In this document: one piece after another, positions 25,000 through 32,292 of the stretch | Layout: each line of letters begins with the position of its first letter | Position numbering within the stretch: the stretch's first letter is position 1 | Assembly: GCA_900317865.1 (NCBI GenBank) | Contig: ONIK01000006.1 | Coordinates: forward strand, 1 to 37,925 | DNA: 37,925 nt | From: an uncultured Methanobrevibacter sp. | GTDB lineage: Archaea; Methanobacteriota; Methanobacteria; Methanobacteriales; Methanobacteriaceae | Direction: 5' to 3' | The notes under the pieces: model-generated | The model's input: only the letters and a program-made list of their open reading frames with translations | What the model was told of the DNA's origin: nothing | Database searches by the model: none | Translations under genes and position numbers: made by a program

Positions 25000-26161
25000 T
25001 CAGTAAGTTATTCTTTGTTTGTTTTTGTATTCGTATGTTTTTCTTCGGTATAAAAGTTCTCCCAAAGGGTAAATATATGTTCCAATTTTCTGCATCGTAG
25101 CAGAAATGGTCTTTTTGGAATGGTTTTTCCCATATATTTCTTTTCTTGATAGTTTTTTCGTAGATATGTATCCATCTAAGCCTTTTTCTTCAAGATATGT
25201 AGTATTTTTCATCTGTTGAATATCCATTATCGGCGCGGAATTGAAAATTGTGGGGCATTTCTTCATATATTCCGCGTAAATTATTTTCTAATTGTTCGAT
25301 TGAAGGAATCAGCTCGAAATGGTCTGTTGGATTTTGTGTAATGTAATATGAAAGTATTATTTCTTTATATTCATCCACGATGATTTGTGCATAGTAATCT
25401 CATTCCCATTTACCTTTTTTATTCATCATTAAACGAGCATCAGGATCATTTATACTTATTATATCTTTTGGTGATTCTTTTACTTTTTCTTCGAGCTCAT
25501 TGAGTTTTTTTTAAAACTTTTTCAGGATTTTTTTTGCTTGTTTTAAAAGATTTAAACTGGAAGAATGCAATTTATATTTCTTTTTATTATCTTTAGAAGA
25601 TTTTTGAATTTCTTTTACAGTTTCTTTCAATTTTTCTTTGTCTGTTAATGATTCTAGAACTGAATTTCCAGATTCCTCTTTGAGTTCATCATCTTCTTGT
25701 TGATCAAGTTCAATACTTTTTTTAAAGTGTTCTTTTCATGATTTTGATTAAATCATTTTCCTTTGCAATTTTAATGGTTGTTTTAAATGTCTTGTCGATT
25801 AAATCAGAATAATCGACTTTAAATCGTAAAATTATCGGGTATGATGGTTTTTCCATTGCTGCAAGATATATATGCAATATCAGTTCTTGTTTTTCTTTCT
25901 ATTTCTCTTTAAGACAAATCATAATCGAATACGCTCATCAAAATGAGTCTAAGCAATAATTCTTGAGGCTAAGCAAATTCGCCAGGAGTTCCTCGAAATT
26001 CCGGGTTCACTTTCGAACAATCAATTAAATCAACCATATTTTTAATAAAATAGCAAGGATGACCTTCAGGAATCAAATTTCGCAAGTCCATCGGAACCAA
26101 CATAGCTTGATTTATATTATCATCTTTTTAAACCATGAATAAAACAACCATAAATATCCAT
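25000..26161 (-). pseudogene. Broken IS1182-family transposase
   Basis: Pieces in different frames match the order of an IS1182 transposase. The N-terminus reads AMLVPMDLRNLIPEGHPCYF then VNPEFRGTPGEFA, followed by an in-frame TAG (25969-25971) and more of the domain. LAAMEKPSYP..LRFKVDYSDLIDKTFKTT follows. A stretch that should hold the first catalytic Asp (DGTKIKANAS-like) is absent. After the acidic linker (SIELDQQEDDELKEESG) come FRADNGYSTDEKYYI, with the second Asp, and LEEKGLDGYISTKKLSRK. The frame then stops, and the final Glu region is missing. At least three frameshifts or stops exist, so the gene cannot work. Confidence 0.8.
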
Positions 26162-26239
26162 ATCTATAATAAAAGATTGTACTTCATAGTATATAATATT
26201 AAAGAAAAAATAAGTAAAATAAAAATAAAAAATCGTGAC

Positions 26240-26255
26240 TTGGTGTCACATTCTC
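26240..26255 (-). repeat. Right terminal inverted repeat of the IS1182-type element
   Basis: TTGGTGTCACATTCTC, complementary to the left repeat at 24921-24936 with three mismatches. Confidence 0.6.
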
Positions 26256-26572
26256 TAAAATATTTAAAAATATCTTAGGGCAATCTTAAAAATTAAACAT
26301 ATAACAAAGCTTTTATTAATGTTTTTCAATGCCATACATGCTTATTGGCATTAAAAATGTGAAAATTATTTTATTAGTATTTCTTCTTGTAATCCGATAT
26401 ATTGAATATATCTTTATTATTTTTTTAATTAAAGCATTAATATTCATTTATTTTTTTATTAGAGGAATATATTATGTTAATTAAATGTAAGTAAGTGCTT
26501 ACATTCGGAATTCTATATATGTGATTATGTTTAAAGGTAATATTAGAAAATAATTCGGAGGATTTTTAAAAA
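26256..26572 (+). other. Gene-free upstream region of the Cys-rich adhesin
   Basis: 317 nt of AT-rich DNA without a gene. It holds a long imperfect hairpin (TTTTT-c-AATGCCA at 26322-26334 with TGGCATT-a-AAAAA at 26346 onwards), an inverted repeat ATGTAAG / CTTACAT (26485-26504), a TATA-like TTCTATATATG at about 26511-26521, and the ribosome site GGAGGAT at 26557-26563. Nothing else is seen. Confidence 0.5.
26485..26504. promoter_or_regulatory. Inverted repeat upstream of the adhesin TATA box
   Basis: ATGTAAG (26485-26491) and CTTACAT (26498-26504) flank TAAGTG. It lies just upstream of the TATA-like box, a position where an activator or repressor could act. Confidence 0.35.
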
Positions 26573-28585
26573 ATGGATAAAAAGATTTTAATGTCTTTAT
26601 TACTTTTTGGTATTATAATGTTTAGTATGGGTTGTACTTCGGCCGTCGATTTTAATAATTGTTCTGATGTTTTAAATGTAGACAATCATCAGGATACAAT
26701 TTCTATGGATGAAGAATCCAGTTTGATAACCTCGGATGATTCAGTGAAAACTTCTGATATTTGTGATAACTGTCAAAATAATTCATCATCAGATAATGTG
26801 GTGGAAACTTCTGATATTGCTGATGAAAGTGAAACAGACGAAAATCAAAATGTTATCTATTTTAGTGGTGAATCTTATCTGGAATTTCTATATAAGGTGA
26901 CTTGTTCAAATTCTGGTGATAAAATAGTTGTATTAGATAATTTTACTATGCCCATATGCGAGGTTCCAATTAAGCATCCTATTACCATTGATGGTAAAGG
27001 GTTTACTTTGAGAGGGGTTCGATTTATGATTTATTCAGAATCCGTAACTTTGAAAAATATTTGTTTTGAAAATGCATCCCCTGCAATTGTTAGGGCATCT
27101 GATGTTAATTTTACTATGAAAAATTGTACTTTTAATAATTGTGGTGATGATAACAATATAATGAGTTTGGCTGATTATAATCGTAAATTTAAAGTAGAAG
27201 TTCCTAAACCAACTGTAAAATTCAATGGAACTACATTTACTGAATTAAGAGAACAAATTAAAAATTTAAATGATGGCGATACCATAATTTTAGAAAATGA
27301 TGTGTATCAAGATACCAAAGAGGATATAAAAATCCAAAAACAAATAACCATTGATGGTAATGACCACACATTAGATGGAAAATACCTTTATAGAATGTTT
27401 GAGGTATCCGGTGATAATGTTGTTTTAAAGAATATTAATTTCATTAATGGAATTTCTACAATCAAATGGGATGGTAGAAAAGGTACCGTTAGCGGATGTA
27501 CTTTCACAAACATCAAAGGATATGATGGTGGTGCAATTGAATGGTACGGTATCAGTGGAGTAATCGAAAACTGTAGTTTCATAAATATTAAAGGACGTAA
27601 CGGAGGTGCAATCCATTTATTCAAACATTTCTGTGATGTGAGCGGATGCACATTCAAATATTGTGTTGCAGAAAATTCAGGCGGTGCAATCTACATAACT
27701 GGTGCTTATTGTGAAATTGATGGATGCACATTCGAAAATTGTGTTGCAGAAAATTCAGGCGGTGCAATCTGCATAGTTGGTGATCATTGTAAAATTGATG
27801 GATGCACATTCCAGTATTGTACTGCATACTATAATGGTGGTGCAGTTTTCGCTGTCTCTTCTTCCTGTGGGTCTGAAGTGAAAAATAGTATTCTTGAAAA
27901 TAACCGTGCATCAAATGGTGGTGCAATTTACTGGGCATGCTCCTGCGGTGATATTGTTGCATCCATATTTGAAAGGAATGTTGCAGAAAAATCAGGCGGT
28001 GCAATCTACATAGCTGGTGATTATTGTGAGATTAAGAAAAACTCATTTGGTTACAATTCTGGGTCAGATGATGCTTCTGCGATTTACGTGGGCAGTTTAG
28101 TTAGCAGACTCAGAGTATATGATTGTGATTTCTACAAAAACTGTGGAAAATATGTAATTTCATTTGTTTCAGCCCACCCTACTTTATATAATGAACTTGA
28201 TATAAAACGTAGTAACTTTTATTTCAACAATGCATCTTATACAATTTTCGCAAGGGGTATTGCACATTTTTATATTTTAAATTGTGCTTTCTTTAAAAAT
28301 ATGGGGATAAACCTTTGTCATGATGATTGTTATAAGGCTCATGCTGCTTGGTGTTGGTTTGGAAATACAAAATCAAATCCTAGTACTAATATGGTCAAAG
28401 AGGATCATCCGGGTAAGATAAAAGCAACTGATAGCTGGTATGTATTAGGTGATGATTTAACAACTTCCGACACAATGGTATATGAAAAAAAGAAAGTTTC
28501 ATTTAAAAGGCTTTCACATGTAAAGGGTTGTGATTTGCGTTTAAACAGAGACTTGCTTGTAAAACTTATTAATGAAAATTCATAA
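26573..28585 (+). CDS. Cys-rich beta-helix adhesin-like protein
   Basis: A 670-residue secreted protein. Signal peptide: about 1-24, ending near SMGCTSAVD. An acidic Ser/Asp-rich stretch (25-90) has duplicated TSDI segments. Two beta-helix entry modules follow: ITIDGKGFTLRG near 140 and ITIDGNDHTLDGK near 257. The main beta-helix (about 280-600) has repeats such as DGCTFENC, GGAIYIAGD and NSGGAIY. Cys residues recur at fixed places in the turns (GCTF, YC, NC), unlike the other three adhesins here, suggesting disulfide ladders or metal binding. No C-terminal anchor. The end (about 600-670) is basic and ends LLVKLINENS. GGAGGAT precedes ATG 26573. Function in adhesion is inferred. Confidence 0.85.
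   Translation: MDKKILMSLLLFGIIMFSMGCTSAVDFNNCSDVLNVDNHQDTISMDEESSLITSDDSVKTSDICDNCQNNSSSDNVVETSDIADESETDENQNVIYFSGESYLEFLYKVTCSNSGDKIVVLDNFTMPICEVPIKHPITIDGKGFTLRGVRFMIYSESVTLKNICFENASPAIVRASDVNFTMKNCTFNNCGDDNNIMSLADYNRKFKVEVPKPTVKFNGTTFTELREQIKNLNDGDTIILENDVYQDTKEDIKIQKQITIDGNDHTLDGKYLYRMFEVSGDNVVLKNINFINGISTIKWDGRKGTVSGCTFTNIKGYDGGAIEWYGISGVIENCSFINIKGRNGGAIHLFKHFCDVSGCTFKYCVAENSGGAIYITGAYCEIDGCTFENCVAENSGGAICIVGDHCKIDGCTFQYCTAYYNGGAVFAVSSSCGSEVKNSILENNRASNGGAIYWACSCGDIVASIFERNVAEKSGGAIYIAGDYCEIKKNSFGYNSGSDDASAIYVGSLVSRLRVYDCDFYKNCGKYVISFVSAHPTLYNELDIKRSNFYFNNASYTIFARGIAHFYILNCAFFKNMGINLCHDDCYKAHAAWCWFGNTKSNPSTNMVKEDHPGKIKATDSWYVLGDDLTTSDTMVYEKKKVSFKRLSHVKGCDLRLNRDLLVKLINENS
27644..27799 (+). 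repeat. Tandem 78-bp repeat in the Cys-rich adhesin
   Basis: Two adjacent 78-bp units (27644-27721 and 27722-27799) share long identical stretches, and a third unit starts at 27800 before diverging. Each codes for one 26-residue turn pair with DGCTF, ENSGGAI and CEIDG-like blocks. A further related copy of the GGAI segment lies near 27975-28010. Confidence 0.8.
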
Positions 28586-28612
28586 TTAATTTATGAATTC
28601 AATTATTTTTTA
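28577..28612 (+). terminator. Hairpin terminator of the Cys-rich adhesin
   Basis: AATTCATAA (28577-28585) pairs with TTATGAATT (28591-28599), followed by a T-tract. It overlaps the stop codon. Confidence 0.6.
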
Positions 28613-28640
28613 ACAACCATTATTTTTTTTTAATGAATGA

Positions 28641-28675
28641 AGTGAGTTGCGAACTCACTGATTTTTATATTTTTC
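28641..28675 (+). terminator. Second hairpin with T-tract downstream of the adhesin
   Basis: AGTGAGTT (28641-28648) pairs with AACTCACT (28652-28659) around GCG, followed by GATTTTTATATTTTT. It could be a back-up terminator. Confidence 0.5.
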
Positions 28676-28737
28676 GTGGCACATCCTCTAATTTAGAATA
28701 AAAAAAGAATTTTAAGAAAAGTTTTTTTTCAGCTTTC

Positions 28738-29223
28738 CTATTTGAATCTGTCGTCTGACTTTTGTGATTTTGCTTTATTGTGGTTTTTTTCAAACCAGCC
28801 GATTTTTAATTCGGTAATTGTATCTTCATATAATTGGGGCACATATGGTTTGATATCTAAAAGTGGTGTTTCATCCAATACATCAATATTTGATACATAT
28901 ACGGTATTTCCTTCAATTTTATCAATCTGTACAACAGATGAACCAATGCGATTTGGTCTTTTAGGTGATCTTGTTGCAAAAACACCGTGGGTATTGATAT
29001 CCATAAATGGCTTTACTTCGAGCAAATAGCCGTCAACCTTGTGAAGTAAATATAGTATGTTGATGTGGGAAAATTCCTCTAAATCTTTCAGTCCGTCAAC
29101 ATATTTGTCTTCTAAAACAAGTCTTCCTTTCACACCTTTGGCTCCTGTTGGTTGAATAGGCATCCCTTCAATTTCTTTAAATTCGGTATGTATTGTTCCT
29201 ATTGATTCAAGTTCTATCTTCAT
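28738..29223 (-). CDS. trmO: tRNA (N6-threonylcarbamoyladenosine-37) methyltransferase TrmO-like
   Basis: A 161-residue protein of the TrmO/YaeB (formerly UPF0066) family, which methylates the N6 atom of t6A37 in some tRNAs using S-adenosylmethionine. The opening IGTIHTEFKEIEGMPIQP and the central HGVFATRSPKRPNRIGSS are the hallmark blocks; LDIKPYVPQ is the conserved closing strand. The length matches archaeal members. It stands alone on the minus strand, between the Cys-rich adhesin and the molbindin pair. The exact tRNA target in archaea is not settled. Confidence 0.9.
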   Translation of the reverse strand: MKIELESIGTIHTEFKEIEGMPIQPTGAKGVKGRLVLEDKYVDGLKDLEEFSHINILYLLHKVDGYLLEVKPFMDINTHGVFATRSPKRPNRIGSSVVQIDKIEGNTVYVSNIDVLDETPLLDIKPYVPQLYEDTITELKIGWFEKNHNKAKSQKSDDRFK

Positions 29224-29329
29224 GTTTTATTATTTTTATTTTTACTGATTAATATATTATTTCATTTCGATTTTATCGATATGAATGATTTCAGGTAATC
29301 GTTTTTAAAATTCTTATTTCTGAAAAAAA

Positions 29330-29370
29330 CGAAACATTTATATACAATTCGATACAACATATTATTGTAC
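29330..29370 (+). promoter_or_regulatory. Promoter and putative operator of the molbindin pair
   Basis: CGAAACA (29330-29336, BRE-like) precedes TTTATATA (29338-29345). An inverted repeat TACAA-N7-TTGTA (29353-29369) covers the predicted transcription start, about 24 nt after the TATA box. An operator at the start site would fit repression. The regulator is unknown. Confidence 0.45.
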
Positions 29371-29391
29371 AACTAAACGGAGATGATTTTA

Positions 29392-29598
29392 ATGGAACTT
29401 AGTGCAAGAAATCAATTGAAAGGAAAAGTTACAAATGTCGAATTAGGTGCCGTAATGGCAAACATCAAAATCGATGTGACAGAACCTAACACTATTACTG
29501 CTGTTATTACTAAGGAGTCTGCTGAAAGGTTAGGTTTAAAAGAAGGTGACGATGTTACTGCATTGATTAAATCTACTGAAGTTATTATAGGTAAATAA
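29392..29598 (+). CDS. Molbindin (TOBE/Mop domain), first tandem copy
   Basis: A 68-residue protein consisting of one Mop/TOBE domain: MELSARNQLKGKV...GAVMANIKI...ITAVITKESAERLGLKEGDDVTALIKSTEVIIGK. Such proteins bind molybdate or tungstate as hexamers, for storage or sensing in the cytoplasm. Methanogens need these metals for formylmethanofuran dehydrogenase. ATG 29392 is chosen: GGAGATGAT sits 3 nt upstream, and the in-frame ATG at 29383 lies inside that site. The second copy follows 16 nt downstream. Confidence 0.88.
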   Translation: MELSARNQLKGKVTNVELGAVMANIKIDVTEPNTITAVITKESAERLGLKEGDDVTALIKSTEVIIGK

Positions 29599-29614
29599 AT
29601 TTGAGGTGTTATGT

Positions 29615-29821
29615 ATGGAATTAAGTGCTAGAAATCAGTTAAAAGGTAAAGTTTCTAATGTTGAATTAGGTGCTGTAATGGCTAATATTAAAATTGAAGT
29701 GGAAGATCCTAATACCATTACTGCTGTTATTACTAAGGAGTCTGCTGAAAGGTTAGGTTTAAAAGAAGGTGACGATGTTACCGCTTTAATTAAATCTACT
29801 GAAGTAATAATCGGAAAATAA
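29615..29821 (+). CDS. Molbindin (TOBE/Mop domain), second tandem copy
   Basis: A 68-residue paralogue, almost identical to the first copy in protein sequence (differences at about five positions: T/S, D/E and TE/ED). GAGGTG at 29603-29608 is 6 nt before ATG 29615; an in-frame GTG at 29606 is inside that site. The DNA of the 5' half differs at many silent positions, but 65 nt (29717-29781) are identical to 29494-29558. The pair could form mixed hexamers. A terminator follows directly. Confidence 0.88.
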   Translation: MELSARNQLKGKVSNVELGAVMANIKIEVEDPNTITAVITKESAERLGLKEGDDVTALIKSTEVIIGK

Positions 29822-29855
29822 ACTGGATTAAATCCAGTTTTAAAAATCTTTTTTT
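29821..29855 (+). terminator. Terminator after the molbindin pair
   Basis: AACTGGATT (29821-29829) pairs with AATCCAGTT (29831-29839), followed by TTAAAAATCTTTTTTTT. A clear intrinsic-type structure. Confidence 0.7.
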
Positions 29856-30004
29856 TAAATTAATCTGTAATAGCTTATAAAATTAGGCAATATAAACAGA
29901 ATTATTATAATCAGTATCAGGATTATAATGAATTTCAAGTGTTTTATGGTGAAGTATATCGCAAAAAACACTATCAGTAATTTTAGAATCAGTATTAAAT
30001 CCAC
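29855..30004 (-). CDS. 49-residue membrane protein downstream of moaE
   Basis: The start chosen is GTG (30004 on the minus strand), preceded at 5 nt by GGAGG, which lies within the last codons of moaE. The product is about 49 residues, nearly all hydrophobic, with two adjacent membrane segments (LILILKLLIVFFAIYFTI and FIIILILIIIILFILP). A longer frame upstream exists inside moaE but has no start with a ribosome site. I do not recognise a family. The good ribosome site favours real translation; a role in molybdopterin synthesis is not implied. Confidence 0.5.
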   Translation of the reverse strand: MDLILILKLLIVFFAIYFTIKHLKFIIILILIIIILFILPNFISYYRLI

Positions 30005-30005
30005 A

Positions 30006-30443
30006 TTATCCTCCAGCCAATATGGTTTTTGTTCCCTGTTTGGAGATTTCCTCTTTTTTGAATTCCACATCGTATTTTACTTTTTCAATAACTTCTTTTA
30101 GTGCGTCAAGGGTTTCTCCACGATGATTTCCCAATACTGCAACTAAAAATAAACTGTCTCCGGTGTAGAATTCTCCGATGTAGTGTACAACTGATATTTC
30201 AGCAACATTATATTTGATTTTTGCGTTTTCAACTATTGCTTCAATTTCATTTTTTGTTGTCTGCTTGTCTGGAGTGGTTAATATCAATTTTTCCAAATCC
30301 ATATTTTCTTCTTTTCCACGTACTATTCCTTCAAAAGTGAAAATAGCTCCGCAGTAATCTATTTTGGTATTTTTCTTTATATCACTCAATAAATCCGGAA
30401 TTGTTACTTTGTCTTCTTTTGCTTCAATAACTTTCACGACCAT
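30006..30443 (-). CDS. moaE: Molybdopterin synthase catalytic subunit MoaE
   Basis: A 145-residue protein. With MoaD it adds sulfur to precursor Z to make molybdopterin, the pterin of tungsten and molybdenum enzymes such as formylmethanofuran dehydrogenase. CGAIFTFEGIVRGKE (about 31-45), VHYIGEF.TGDSLFLVAVLGNHRGE (about 85-110) and VKYDVEFKKEEI with the conserved Lys region are the family blocks. An N-terminal region of about 25 residues matches archaeal MoaE in style. GAGGTTAT precedes ATG 30443. No moaD lies beside it; the nearby molbindins share the metal theme. Confidence 0.85.
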   Translation of the reverse strand: MVVKVIEAKEDKVTIPDLLSDIKKNTKIDYCGAIFTFEGIVRGKEENMDLEKLILTTPDKQTTKNEIEAIVENAKIKYNVAEISVVHYIGEFYTGDSLFLVAVLGNHRGETLDALKEVIEKVKYDVEFKKEEISKQGTKTILAGG

Positions 30444-30491
30444 TTTATAACCTCACTATTATATTCTTAAGACTGCTATATATAACTATTG

Positions 30492-31028
30492 TTATAGGTC
30501 ACTGATTTCCTTTACAGATAAATTCTTTAATCTTTCAACACCCTTGATTTCCTTCATGATTTCAATTGTAGAGTCTGCTACAAGTTCCTGCCAGTTTTCA
30601 TTATTTAAAATCCTTCTTCTGACTTCGCTTCCTGACAAATGGAGTCTGTCATAAAGCGGCGGATTTCTGACATCATATCCATCTTCCTCAAAGAGCTGTT
30701 TGACTAAGGGATTGCCTGAATAGACGATTGAAAATGGCGGAGTCATCAGCTTAACATGGGCCACCCAGATGGCATTATAGTTGATGTCTTCAAGAGGTAT
30801 TATGTAATATCTGCTTGGATTGATGTTTTCCTCAGCCAGAGCCTGGGTAACCATAACAACACGTTCACCTGCGGTGAATGGGTCTTTCAATTCATGGCTT
30901 AGCTGGGCACTGCCTATACAGATGATGATTTCATCAACTTCCTCCAGGATTTTTTTAATAACCTGAATGTGGCCTTTATGGATAGGCTGCATCCTACCGA
31001 TTAAAATTCCACGAACTTTATTATTCAT
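30492..31028 (-). CDS. nadM: Nicotinamide-nucleotide adenylyltransferase (archaeal NadM)
   Basis: Makes NAD from NMN and ATP. The start is ATG 31028 (GTGAT 3 nt upstream), giving MNNKVRGILIGRMQPIHKGH, the expected family N-terminus; a longer upstream frame exists but is out of place with respect to the divergent gene. At 178 residues it matches archaeal NadM. Motifs: HxGH (His17, His20), GSAQLSH near 40, and the ATP-binding SGSEVRRRI near 137. It faces the divergent gene at 31120 across a 91-nt intergenic stretch with shared promoter space. Confidence 0.93.
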   Translation of the reverse strand: MNNKVRGILIGRMQPIHKGHIQVIKKILEEVDEIIICIGSAQLSHELKDPFTAGERVVMVTQALAEENINPSRYYIIPLEDINYNAIWVAHVKLMTPPFSIVYSGNPLVKQLFEEDGYDVRNPPLYDRLHLSGSEVRRRILNNENWQELVADSTIEIMKEIKGVERLKNLSVKEISDL

Positions 31029-31119
31029 ATTATCACTTATTATTATATATTGAAGTAAAGTTATATTAAATACTTTTATTAAAGTTATTATTGTTAAAAA
31101 AAATTTACGGTGCATTTTT

Positions 31120-31773
31120 ATGGAAAAGAAAACTATGATAATTATCGGCGTCATTGTAGTAATAGTAGCCATTTTGGGTATTGTTTTTGCTACAGGTGCC
31201 TTAAATAAAAAAGAAGCGCAGACACCATTCGAAACAGACTTCATGTCCGGTGCATTTATAGGCAATGTTGAAAAAGGCAATACAAACCAATCTTATATTG
31301 CTTCATACACTGATAAACAGCACAACATTACATATAATATAACAACTATGGATAACGCATCTGCATTAATGGAAATATATAAGTTTCAGGGAGTACAGGG
31401 TCCTGATCAACGTAAATACAATGGAAACGATTGGAATATTTACTTTGCTGAGGCTATGCCTAATGTAAATAATTCAACCACAGTAGATAAATCCAAACCT
31501 ATGGGTATTATAATCTGTGAATGTCAAAAAGAATCACAAGGCTACATTATATACGGTATATTCGATACAAAGAATGTTAACTTCACTTTAAACACTTTCG
31601 GTGATGCTTATAAAGTATATATGGAACCATTGCTTAAAGGCGTTAACTTGAAACATAGTGATAATGTTCCTAGTGTCCATGATCAGTTTGGTCTTTCAAA
31701 AGATGATTTCTACAAGCAAATTGATTTAATACATCAAATTGAGGCTGGAAACACCTCTGCATTGAGGCGCTAA
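31120..31773 (+). CDS. Membrane-anchored extracellular protein of unknown function
   Basis: A 217-residue protein. An N-terminal membrane helix (about 6-26, IIIGVIVVIVAILGIVFATG) is followed by a soluble domain with sequences such as NQSYIASYTDKQHNITYNI and GIIICECQKESQGYIIYGIF. I do not recognise the family. It is likely a signal anchor with the domain outside the cell. CGGTG lies 8 nt before ATG 31120. tsr3 begins 3 nt after its stop, so the pair is co-transcribed, although the predicted locations of the products differ. Confidence 0.75.
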   Translation: MEKKTMIIIGVIVVIVAILGIVFATGALNKKEAQTPFETDFMSGAFIGNVEKGNTNQSYIASYTDKQHNITYNITTMDNASALMEIYKFQGVQGPDQRKYNGNDWNIYFAEAMPNVNNSTTVDKSKPMGIIICECQKESQGYIIYGIFDTKNVNFTLNTFGDAYKVYMEPLLKGVNLKHSDNVPSVHDQFGLSKDDFYKQIDLIHQIEAGNTSALRR

Positions 31774-31776
31774 AAA

Positions 31777-32292
31777 ATGAGAATTACAGTTTTTCATGCG
31801 GATGAATGTGACAGGAAAAAATGCACATCCATCAAAATGGAGAAATTGGGCAAATGCAGGCTGGTATATAATATAAACAAAATTCCAGGCGGTGCTATTG
31901 TCCTAAATCCATATGCTGAAAAAGCTGTATCATACCAGGACCACAAATTTGTTGAAAGAAGAGGAATTGTAGGACTTGACTGCTCATGGAACGAGGTGTC
32001 AAGTTCTAAAAAATTCTTTTCCTTATCCAAATACCACAGATCATTGCCCTTTCTGATTGCAACAAATCCCGTTAATTACGGCAAGGCATGTATACTCTCA
32101 ACCGTTGAAGCCATTTCAGCCACTTTATATATTACACGCTTTAAGGATGAGGCTAAAGATATTTTGGATGGTTTTAAATGGGGCCATACCTTTCTGGAGC
32201 TGAATCATGATTTGCTTGAAAGCTATTCGGAAGCAGATACCAGTGCGGAAGTCGTAAAGATACAGAATGAGTTTCTGGAAAATCATGAATAA
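31777..32292 (+). CDS. Tsr3-like rRNA aminocarboxypropyltransferase (DUF367)
   Basis: A 171-residue protein of the Tsr3 family, which transfers the aminocarboxypropyl group of S-adenosylmethionine onto a pseudouridine of small-subunit rRNA. ADECDRKKCTSIKMEKLG matches the family start (HxxxCDxKKCTxxKL). GGAIVLNPYAEKAVS, IVGLDCSWNEV, and RSLPFLIATNPVNYGKACILSTVEAISA are the conserved blocks; the Pro-Asn-Tyr-Gly segment is the S-adenosylmethionine-binding region. Length is normal for archaea. The next 1 kb has no convincing gene. Confidence 0.88.
   Translation: MRITVFHADECDRKKCTSIKMEKLGKCRLVYNINKIPGGAIVLNPYAEKAVSYQDHKFVERRGIVGLDCSWNEVSSSKKFFSLSKYHRSLPFLIATNPVNYGKACILSTVEAISATLYITRFKDEAKDILDGFKWGHTFLELNHDLLESYSEADTSAEVVKIQNEFLENHE

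Larger units (their letters stand above)
24921..26255. mobile_element. Decayed IS1182-type insertion sequence
   Basis: The element is bounded by terminal inverted repeats, GAGGATGTGACGCAAA (24921-24936) and its imperfect complement TTGGTGTCACATTCTC (26240-26255), 13 of 16 positions matching. Inside is a broken minus-strand transposase. Its 1335 bp is shorter than intact members of the family, consistent with internal deletions. A target-site duplication is not evident in the AT-rich flanks. The boundary estimate depends on the inverted repeats alone. Confidence 0.7.

Noticed and set aside
24870..26290. Possible direct repeat TTAAGGCAAT / TTAGGGCAAT on either side of the insertion sequence
   Set aside because: Similarity is short and imperfect, and it lies 40-50 nt outside the terminal inverted repeats on the left and about 18 nt outside on the right, so it is not a target-site duplication.
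27654..28004. Minus-strand frame rich in His, Leu and Gln across the Cys-rich adhesin repeats
   Set aside because: It is the antisense shadow of the tandem 78-bp repeats and has no ribosome site or family match.
31029..31280. Longer N-terminal extension of NadM overlapping the divergent gene
   Set aside because: The extension lies inside the opposite-strand gene at 31120 and its promoter. ATG 31028 has a ribosome site and gives the conserved family start.
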